Shown here piece by piece: positions 57,146 through 64,000 of a stretch of 64,000 nt of DNA (position 1 is the stretch's first letter; every line of letters begins with the position of its first letter). The stretch comes from Rhabdophis nuchalis (Eukaryota; Chordata; Lepidosauria; Squamata; Natricidae), in the NCBI GenBank assembly GCA_039707465.1, contig CM077644.1, positions 220,714,962 to 220,778,961 on the forward strand, in the 5' to 3' direction. The position numbers and the translations under genes were made by a program. Under the pieces are notes generated by a model. It was not told where the DNA came from. It was given only the letters and a program-made list of their open reading frames with translations, and searched no databases.

Positions 57146-57336
57146 CAGAGGTGGTATTCTATTGGTTCGGACCGGTTCGGCCAGAACCAGTAGTAGAAAT
57201 TGTGGGTGGCCTCGCCCACCCATCTTAGCTCTATGCCCATCCCATTTAGGCCCTTTCCCCCCCCAAAAGCACATGAGCACAGAAATCTGTGTGCATGCAC
57301 AGAGGCGGCAGGGAAGGTAAGTGAATACTACTCCTG
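57146..57336. mobile_element. hAT-like MITE, family A, perfect target duplication
   Basis: Starts CAGAGGTGGTATTCTATTGG and ends GTGAATACTACTCCTG. The perfect 8-bp duplication ATTCTTCT lies at 57138-57145 and 57337-57344. Interior has GGACCGGTTCGGCC and a CATGCACAGAGG phrase. Confidence 0.93.
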
Positions 57337-57344
57337 ATTCTTCT

Positions 57345-57654
57345 GTCGGGTTCAAATCCTCTACCATGAATTTGAACTCACAAATCATCACATTTTAAAT
57401 GGGTATATGCAGTGCATTAGCTTTGGGAGGTATTGAAGTCCTGGCATGTAGCAGTTGCCGAAAGCAATATTTTAGAAGCGCTATCAGAAGAGGGACTGTA
57501 AATATCATTCTGATAGTGCTTCTTGTAGCATGAAAGAATGAAGAAGTTATGTAGCTAAATTTATGCTCAATTTTATGTCCTTTGATGAAGCTTGGTGTGC
57601 CTCAAATCATTTAGGATGATATCTAAGAGGAATTGGATCTCCTTCATACCCTCA
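57345..57654. other. Unassigned sequence
   Basis: No recognised feature. Confidence 0.4.
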
Positions 57655-57980
57655 GCTCCTTTATGGATTACTGCCTTGTTGTGGCGAAGGGGCTTGTGTA
57701 GCTCAATGAAGCTATGATCTATGCCAGGGGTCTCCAACCTTTGCAACTTTAAGTCTGAAGGACTTCAGCTCCCAGACTTCTCCAGCCAGCAAAGACGGAC
57801 AGGTCATAGCAGAGAGCTCTGAAAAGACGTGATCCACTGGAGAAGAAAATAACAACCCACTCCAGTATTTTTTCCATGAAAACCTCATGGACAGTACCAA
57901 AAAGCAGACCCCTGGAGGAACATTGTCCATGGGTTTGTGATGGGTTGGACACAACTTCACAATGAACAACATAGCCTTAA
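57655..57980 (+). mobile_element. BovB-related repeat, interrupted by half a family C element
   Basis: ATGGATTACTGCCTTGTTG, GCTCAATGAAGCTATGATC, GACGGACAGGTCATAGCAG, GTGATCCACTGGAGAAG and CAACCCACTCCAGTATT follow the order known from BovB (RTE) LINEs and their SINEs in squamates and ruminants. The 86-codon minus-strand frame is incidental. Only this short region is present. Confidence 0.65.
57725..57790. mobile_element. Half of a foldback MITE, family C
   Basis: CAGGGGTCTCCAACCTTTGC through CAGACTTCTCCAGCCAGC matches the left arm of 51755. The right arm and target duplication are missing; it sits inside the BovB-related piece. Confidence 0.8.
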
Positions 57981-57982
57981 AT

Positions 57983-58339
57983 TAGAGGTTCCAAACTCGA
58001 TTCCATTGAGGGCCTCATCAGGGTTGTGTTTGACCTCAAGAAGCTGGGGTGGGTGTGGCCAGGGTGGGCATGGCCAGGTCAACATCACTTGTGTTGGGAA
58101 CTCCTGTGATGACCTGAGCACTCTGCCAGCAACAACTGGCTCCCAAGCTCCATTTTCGGCTATGAGGGTCCCCTGCAATCCTTTGCCAGTGAAAATGGAG
58201 CTCTGTTTTCGCTGGCAGAGGCACCACAAGATGGTCCTTCGCTACCTTCCCTACCAGTTCACAAGGGTGGACCCCTGGGCCAGATCTAAGCACCCCACGG
58301 GCCACATCCAGCCCACGGGCCTTGAGTTTGACACCCCTG
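57983..58339. mobile_element. hAT-like element, family B
   Basis: Starts TAGAGGTTCCAAACTCGATT and ends GAGTTTGACACCCCTG, with GGTGGGTGTGGCCAGG inside. The presumed flanks CCTTAAAT and CTTTCGAT match at only 5 of 8 positions, so the duplication is weak. The 137- and 149-codon frames inside are not genes. Confidence 0.75.
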
Positions 58340-58573
58340 CTTTCGATGTACAGAAAATATTTTGTCTTTGGCTGACAGGAAGCTAAAGGAAACTTAGTGC
58401 CATTTGCACTGAACTCCTGACAAAGGCAAATGGTCAAATCCCATGGCACATATGATAAATCTCAGGTATTTGGAGAAATGTACCCTCCATCTGACTGAAT
58501 CTCCTTCTATTCTCCCCAACATTTTAATCTCCAGGAATAGACGAGTTGAATGAAAGGTAACTGTTTCTATGAG

Positions 58574-58815
58574 CCATGGTGGCGCAGTGGTTAGAATGCA
58601 ATACTGCGGGCTACTTCTGTTGGCTGCTGGCTACCTGCAGTTTGGCAGTTAAAATCTCACCAGGCTCAAGGATGACTCAGCCTTCCATCCTTCCGAGGTG
58701 GGTAAAATAAGGACCCAGATTATTGGAGGCAATATGCTGACTCTGTAAACCACTTAGAGAGAAATGCAAAGCACTGTGAAGCAGTACATGTCTAAGTGCT
58801 ATTGCTAAGTGCTAT
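58574..58815 (+). mobile_element. tRNA-type SINE, second family, full head
   Basis: Head GAGCCATGGTGGCGCAGTGG (box A-like) then TTAGAATGCA, box B-like AGTTAAAATCTCACC, body CTCAGCCTTCCATCCTTCC and GTAAACCACTTAGAG, tail of repeated AAGTGCTATTGCT units to 58815. This is the best-preserved copy of the family here and sets its orientation. Confidence 0.87.
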
Positions 58816-59554
58816 TAGTTCAGTTTAAATAGTAATATTATAACAAATATAACAAGATAACAATCCTTGAAATAAGCTCTTTATTTACTTGTATGTACTC
58901 TTCCACATAATCACCATCACATGCTACTCCCTTCTGCCATCAATGGATAAATCTCTAAAAGTCACCATAAAATAACTTCATGTTTTGTCTCTTCAACCAG
59001 GCCCTAGTTTTTGTGCACCACAACCAAGGGGTGTGTAGCTAGATATACACATTGCTTCCAGCCAGACATGATTGCCTATGGCTGGGAAATCAGTCCATTA
59101 TATTTATTTTATAAACCTGGCTTAGAGAAAAATATGAATTCGATCAGTAAATAAATCACTTGGGTGAAGTATGTGTGATCAACTTGTGAAAGCTGAGCTT
59201 AGTCTCTCTTTGGACTGACCCTTCAGCATGGTCAGAACAGGTTTAGGAATTACAGGCTCCCTTGATCTTTAGATTGCACAATTCACTTAAGTCTTACATT
59301 GCTGCTTTTGTAGGATTTTGCATGCTTACTTTTTCTGAAAAACAGCTGAAAATGTGATGAAATTCCACTGGGCACACCTCAGGATGAAAGTGCTTTTCCA
59401 CCAGTAGAAAAGAAAAAAAATAATGGAAATAAGAAACCATCCTCTGTAAAATCACTCTGAAATTTGTTTTGTTTTGATTTTTGCTCCCTTGCTCTACTTT
59501 GGTGAAAACTGCATGAGGAATCTTATTTATATAAATGGATAAAATATGATTACA
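58816..59554. other. Unassigned sequence
   Basis: No recognised feature. Confidence 0.4.
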
Positions 59555-59725
59555 TTTAATAGCAATATCACTTAGACTTATATACCACTTCACAGTGCTT
59601 TTACAGCCCTCTCTAAGCAGTTTACGGCGTCAGCGTATTGTCCCCAACAATCTGGGTCCTCATTTTACCCACCTCGGAAAGATGGAAGTCAACCTTGAGC
59701 CTGGTGTGATTTGAACTGCTAAATT
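59555..59725 (-). mobile_element. tRNA-type SINE, second family, head truncated
   Basis: ATAGCAATATCAC tail, CACAGTGCTTTTACAGCCC, AGCAGTTTACGGCG, then AACCTTGAGCCTGGTGTGATT; the tRNA-like head is lost after about 59725. Confidence 0.8.
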
Positions 59726-60266
59726 TAAAACTATTTTTGTGACTATCACCTCTAAGTTTGGGAATCTGTTGAAGTTCTCCTTCGATTAGAGAGCAAAAGG
59801 ATGCTAAAAATCTAGAACTGATCTAAGGTTGGATTGGTCTGTTGAATACTGGAGCGCTCTTGAGAATTTAAGATAGTTCATGTTACATATGTGAGATGCA
59901 AAGATTTCTTAGGAGCCGTAATTCTGATTGAATAATGGTATCCGCTTAGGGCAAAGGAAAGCAGTGGTTGTAATGTTCTTTTATGTTTTCTACCATGGAG
60001 TCAATACTTGGTCAGCTACATTATTGTTGCTGGATTAAAGACTAACTGAATGGCTGACACTTGTTTCTATGATCTTGCAAGTAAGCTACATTATTATATT
60101 TTTATTAGTTCATGGTTGACTGGCAGGGGAAGAGGGAGAGAGAGAGACCTGTATTTCTTTTCACACCTTCTTCATTAACAATTAGCTTGGTAACTTTAAT
60201 AGATCAGAAGCAATAAGAAATACTGCATTTGCAAGCTGACTCACTCAGCATTTTCATGTACTTCCC

Positions 60267-60267
<1 letters not shown>
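59726..60267. other. Unassigned sequence
   Basis: No recognised feature. Confidence 0.4.

Positions 60268-60332
<65 letters not shown>
60268..60332. repeat. (AAT)n microsatellite, left of the Helitron
   Basis: About 21 AAT units ending AATAA directly before the Helitron 5' end. Together with 62982-63072 it forms one tract in phase. Confidence 0.96.
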
Positions 60333-60333
<1 letters not shown>

Positions 60334-60777
60334 CTATATAAATAAAAATGTAAAATAGTTTGTACGAATCCACTAATCTCAAAAACTACTGGGCCGATTT
60401 ACACCAAACTTTCAGACAATGTAGACAAGGACTTCCGATAATAGAATAGCTAATCATTTTGTGCCTAGCACGCGTGTGTTGTGTACAAATTACACACACA
60501 AAAAAGTACCCACTGAAATGTGTGTTAACATCCCTGTAGCCACGCCCATCAAACTGCTTTTCAACTGTCAGTGTTGGAAGAAGCCTCATACGGCAGCCTC
60601 TTGGGGCCAAAAAGGCACAGAGGATAGCAAACTCCCAGGTGGCCCATAGAGGGGGGGGGGGAGAAATTCTGCTCAGGACTGTTCTCTGAGGTAAAAAAAC
60701 AGAGGCAGGCAGCTGCTTTAAACTGTTTAATACGAACTGAACCAAACTGTAACAAAGAATCACCCATCTGACAGCAA

Positions 60778-61135
60778 ATACAGTTTAATGAAAAGAAGGA
60801 CTAGGGAAGACATGATAGCAGCCTTCCAATATCTCAGGGGTTGCCCCAAAGAAGAGGGAGTCAAGCTATTCACCAAGGCACCTGAGGGCAGAACAAGAAG
60901 CAATGGATGGAAACTAATCAAGGAGAGAAGCAACCTAGAACTGAGGGCAAATTTCCTGGCAGTGAGAACTATTAACCAGTGGAACATCTTGCCACCAGAA
61001 GTTATGGATGCCCCAACACTGAAGAGAGAAGAGACTGGAAAACCATTTGTCTGAAACGGCATAGGGTCTCCTGCTTGAGCAGCGGGGTTGTACTAGATGA
61101 CCTCCAAGGTCCCTTCCAACTCTGCTATTATATTA
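60778..61135 (+). mobile_element. CR1 LINE, 5'-truncated copy within the Helitron (first)
   Basis: Plus-strand frame 60788-61054 reads MKRRTREDMIAAFQYLRGCP, EEGVKLFTKAPEGRTRSNGW and ERSNLELRANFLAVRTINQW, the C-terminal region of CR1 ORF2. The residues near the end are disturbed, and the frame ends without HLSEMV. The CR1 3' end follows (CTAGATGACCTCCAAGG, CTTCCAACTCTGC) with a short ATTATTGTATT tail. Its 5' breakpoint is the same as that of the next copy. Confidence 0.92.
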
Positions 61136-61183
61136 TTGTATTACAGTAGGTAGGTAGGTAGGGGAATAGAGAGACAGGGACAA

Positions 61184-61860
61184 ATACAGTTTAATAAAAG
61201 AGGGACTAGGGGAGACAGGATAGCAGCCTTCCAATATCTCAGGGGTTGCCACAAAGAAGAGGGAGTCAAGCTATTCTCCAAGGCACCTGGGGGCAGGACA
61301 AAAAGCAATGGGTGGAAACTAATCAAGGAGAGAAGCAACTTAGAACTGAGGAGAAATTTCCTGACAGTTAGAACAATTAATCAGTGGAACAACTTGCCTC
61401 CAGAAGTTGTGAATGCCCCAACACTGGAAGTCTTCAAGAAGATGTTGGATAGCCATTAGTCTGAAATGGTATAGGGCAGTGATGGCTAACCTTTTTTGGC
61501 TCACGTGCCAATAGCAGGGGGAGTGCAGGGGCGATGTGCACAGGTGTGCCACATCCATAATGCTATGTGCATGACTCCCTGCATTTGGCATGCTTTTTAC
61601 ATCATCCCCAGGCTCCAGAGGGTTTATAGGAGCCTGGGGAGGGTGAAAACAGCCTTCCCCCACCTCCAGAGGGCAAAAAATAGCCTCAAAAGAAGGCCTA
61701 AATCAGCTGGCCAGGGCACACATACAAACTGAAGCTGACAGGGCAATGCCTCGAGTGGCCTAAGAAATGGTTCCGTGTGCCACCTGTGGCACCCGTGCCA
61801 TAGGTTCGCCATCATGGGTATAGGGCTTCCTGCCTAGCAGGGAGTTGGACTAGATGACCC
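61184..61860 (+). mobile_element. CR1 LINE, 5'-truncated copy within the Helitron (second), split
   Basis: Starts AGTTTAATAAAAGAGGGAC and continues with the same region as the first copy (AAGAGGGAGTCAAGCTATTC, CTAATCAAGGAGAGAAGC). Its 3' end is interrupted by a hAT-like element at 61477-61817 and then continues GGCTTCCTGCCTAGCAGG, GGACTAGATGACCCCC. A 65-codon minus-strand frame across it has no meaning. Confidence 0.92.
61477..61817. mobile_element. hAT-like element, family D, nested in CR1
   Basis: Starts CAGTGATGGCTAACC and ends GGTTCGCCATCATGG. A perfect 8-bp duplication GTATAGGG flanks it (61469-61476 and 61818-61825). The CR1 sequence resumes at once on the right. It has the same module wording as 39623-40215 but is 250 bp shorter. 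Confidence 0.94.
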
Positions 61861-61861
61861 C

Positions 61862-61956
61862 CAAGGGATAGATAGAGAGGCAGAAATAAGGTAGGTATGT
61901 AGGTAGGTAGGTAGGTAGGTAGGTAGGTAGGTAGGTGGATATATAGATAGATAGAT

Positions 61957-61987
<31 letters not shown>

Positions 61988-62789
61988 GACAGTAGGTAGG
62001 TAGGTAGGTAGGTAGGTAGGTAGGTAGGTAGGTAGGTAGGTAGAGGGAGAAAGGAAGAAATATAGTAGGTAGGTAGGTAGGTAGGTAGGTAGGTACATAG
62101 GTAGGGGGATGGATAGATAGATAGGGAGAAATACAGTAGATAGGTAGGTAGAGGGATAGACAGAGAGGGAGAAATACAGTAGGTAGGCAGGTAGGTGGAT
62201 AGGGGGATAGATAGAGAGGGAGAAATACAGTAGGTAGGTAGGTGGAGGGAGAAAGCAAGAAATACAATAGGTAGGTAAGTAGAGGGATAGACAGAGAGGG
62301 AGAAATACGGTAGGTAGGTAGATGTATAGATAGCGAGAAATACGGTAGGTAGGTAGGTAGAGGGATAGAGGGGGGGAAATACAGTAGGTAGGTAGGTAGA
62401 TAGAGGGAAAAAGAAAGAAATACAGTAGGTAGGTAGGTAGAGGGATAGAGAGAGGGAGAAATACAGTAGGTAGGTAGGTAGAGGGATAGAGGGGGGGAAA
62501 TACAGTAGGTAGGTAGGTAGAGGGATAGAGGGGGGGAAATACAGTAGGTAGGTAGGTAGAGGGAAAAAGAAAGAAATACAGTAGGTAGGTAGGTAGAGGG
62601 ATAGACAGAGAGGGAGAAATACAGTAGGTAGGCAGGTAGGTAGATAGGGGGATAGATACAGAGGGAGAAATATAGTAGGTAGGTATGTAGATAGGTAGGT
62701 AGGTAGAGGGATAGAGAGGGGGAAATACAATAGGTAGGTAGGTAGGTAGAGGGAGAAAGAAAGAAATACAGTAGGTAGGTAGGTAGAGG

Positions 62790-62838
<49 letters not shown>

Positions 62839-62868
62839 CGAGAGAGAGAAAAATACAGAAGGTAGGTA
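61862..62868. repeat. GGTA-rich higher-order minisatellite array
   Basis: Runs of (GGTA)n, (GATA)n and (GAAA)n alternate with a recurring GAGAAATACAGTAGG-type linker, giving irregular units of about 40-65 bases: GGTAGGTAGGTAGAGGGATAG, a G/A-rich part, then AAATACAGTA. At least 15 linkers are visible. It ends in (GATA)n at 62788-62838. The minus-strand frames of 382 and 298 codons (Pro/Thr/Tyr/Leu/Ser repeats) come from the array, not from a gene. Confidence 0.93.
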
Positions 62869-62978
62869 GGTTGTGGCTTATATGGTGGTTGGGTGTATGT
62901 GTGCAGGTGTAGATCTACACACAGATTGGTTGGCCATTTAACCAGACTGGGCCACAGCAACGCGTGGCCGGGTATAGC

Positions 62979-62981
<3 letters not shown>

Positions 62982-63072
<91 letters not shown>
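62982..63072. repeat. (AAT)n microsatellite, right of the Helitron
   Basis: About 30 AAT units, continuing as (AGT)n to 63096. It resumes in the phase left by 60268-60332 when the Helitron is removed. Confidence 0.96.
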
Positions 63073-63073
<1 letters not shown>

Positions 63074-63103
63074 GTAGTAGTAGCAGTAGTAGTAGTTAAA
63101 TTC

Positions 63104-63394
63104 TGAGTACAGAGGGAGTCCAGACGCAGGCTAGTGAAAGAACAAGCCGTTTATTGGCAAGAAGCAAAAGACGCAGAAAAACTATGTACAAGCAAAAGAA
63201 CTGCGGTAGACAGGGGCTTCCCCATTTGACAGCTACTTATACGCGAGCTGTCAAACGGGGAACCAATCAGGACGCTCCAAGACCTAGTTTCCTGCCAGCC
63301 GCATCTGAGCCAATCAGACGCGACTGGCAGTTACAGACTTGTTACAGCCACAACAGGAATTTCTCCAGGTAAACAAAATGGCCGACAAATGACA
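63104..63394 (-). mobile_element. Probable solo LTR
   Basis: Read on the minus strand it begins TGTCATTTGTCGGCC and ends GTACTCA (TG...CA). In order it shows two ATTGG boxes (complements of CCAAT at 63310-63314 and 63263-63267), a TATA box GTATAAGT (about 63235-63243), and 80-90 bases further an AATAAA signal (63150-63155) with a T/C-rich end. This is the U3-R-U5 layout of a long terminal repeat. No internal retroviral region is in the window and no target duplication was confirmed, so the ends are approximate. The surrounding bases are AT-rich while this stretch is not. Confidence 0.65.
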
Positions 63395-64000
63395 GTTGAG
63401 AACCCCACGCCTGCAGAACAGTGTGTATAAGCAACCCCACTGTCAGTACACCAATTATGTGTGTAAAATTTAAATCTGTTTGGCATTTTAGGAGTTGGTG
63501 GAAGAGGAGCACGTCTTTTTTTCTTTTTTATTTCTTGTTGCGATGACCTTTGAGGAATCGCACTTGGCAGTTTTGTTCTTCTTCTCTCTCAGCTTTCCCA
63601 ACAGAAAAGGATGGAATTACTGGTAGGGGTGGTGCTCTCCGCTTCTTCATTTCCATTCTTGCAGTTGCCCCTTGTATATTCCCAAGAAATAATGATGGTG
63701 CCACCGTTACAGAACATAAACTTCGTGAAGAATCTGCGATCATTGTTTCATCAAGGCTTTGTTTACGATATAACATGGGTTTTTAAAAATTCTCCACTAT
63801 CCAGATCTAGTAATATGGATCCATCAAAATAAACCATCACGGGAGAAATAGTTTAAAATAAGCTATAAAATGGACCTTTATTCTTCCTGCCTTATTTAAA
63901 ATCTGCTTATTTTATTGGCCGATTTAAAAGTCAACATATACTTACAATAAAGCTTTTCATGCCCCTTTTCACAAAATGCAATCCAAACCAATTCTGAAAC
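63395..64000. other. Unassigned sequence, one weak exon-like signal
   Basis: A long pyrimidine tract ending TCCCAACAG at 63594-63604 is followed by AAAAGG and an ATG at 63611 opening a 73-codon frame with a hydrophobic start (MELLVGVVLSASSFPFLQLP). I do not recognise a protein and no good donor is seen. Overlapping frames on both strands make chance likely. Confidence 0.2.

Larger units (their letters stand above)
60333..62981 (+). mobile_element. Helitron, non-autonomous, inserted in (AAT)n
   Basis: The 5' end is TCTATATAAATAAAAATG followed by a CAAAAACTACTGGGCCGATT region. The 3' end has GGCCAC-AGCAACGC-GTGGCC, a perfect 6-bp stem with an 8-base loop, and 10-11 bases later ends CTAA. A TC start, a hairpin near the 3' end and a CTRR terminus are Helitron features, as is insertion between A and T without target duplication: here A60332 and T62982. 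No Rep/helicase frame is present. The interior is nearly all later material: two CR1 pieces, one hAT-like element and a 1-kb GGTA-rich array. Helitron DNA proper is about 445 bases left and about 110 right. Confidence 0.82.

Noticed and set aside
57937..58449. 149- and 137-codon frames on opposite strands
   Set aside because: They lie within a family B hAT-like element and its flanks.
58574..58650. tRNA gene
   Set aside because: Box A and box B-like segments are present but the sequence is the head of a repeated SINE with a body and tail; no cloverleaf with acceptor stem is evident.
61812..62960. Minus-strand frames of 382 and 298 codons rich in Pro, Thr, Tyr, Leu
   Set aside because: They are read through the GGTA/GATA array; simple repeats without stops give long frames in several registers.

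Overview
The window looks like vertebrate nuclear DNA from a squamate reptile, most probably a snake. No operon-like gene packing is visible. Nearly everything recognisable is a transposable element or a simple repeat: 5'-truncated CR1 LINEs, L2-type LINEs (YADDTQLY reverse transcriptase), a decayed R4-type LINE with a restriction-like endonuclease, a BovB-derived piece, at least three tRNA-type SINE families including Sauria-type SINEs, many short non-autonomous hAT-like DNA transposons with 8-bp target duplications, one Helitron, one probable solo LTR, and GATA/GACA, CATC, TTCC, AAT, GGTA and AC tracts. CR1, L2, BovB and Sauria SINEs together with many microsatellites are the combination described for snakes. 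The species call is inference.

Layout. 1-9.4 kb is mostly unassigned AT-rich DNA with three small mobile elements. 9.4-18.3 kb holds a CR1 copy, SINEs, nested small DNA transposons and two very old L2-type reverse transcriptase remains, one on each strand. 18.3-27 kb is unassigned DNA broken up by hAT-like elements and SINEs. 27.06-28.35 kb is a young CR1 copy whose reading frame is open from its truncation point to its stop. 28-42 kb is sparse. It contains an unexplained 148-codon open frame (35321-35767, minus strand), several clean hAT-like insertions and an L2 piece nested in one of them. 42.9-51.6 kb is the LINE-rich core: a long L2 copy with its endonuclease domain but broken, the R4 remnant, a short antisense L2 piece and a second L2 copy with a 604-codon open frame. 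51.7-60 kb has compound microsatellites and more small elements. 60.33-62.98 kb is a Helitron inserted in an (AAT)n tract and filled with two CR1 pieces, a hAT-like element and a 1-kb GGTA-rich array. A probable minus-strand LTR follows at about 63.1-63.4 kb.

No host protein-coding gene can be claimed with confidence. The LINE proteins are the only recognised coding sequences. CR1 and L2 proteins copy their own RNA at nicked target sites and can mobilise SINEs, and the hAT-like elements would have needed a transposase encoded elsewhere. The clearest evidence here is structural: exact target-site duplications and a readable order of nested insertions. I did not find a convincing new biological system. 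The most unusual structures are the Helitron with its internal duplication, the 14-bp array that stays open in all three frames, and the unexplained minus-strand frame at 35.3-35.8 kb.
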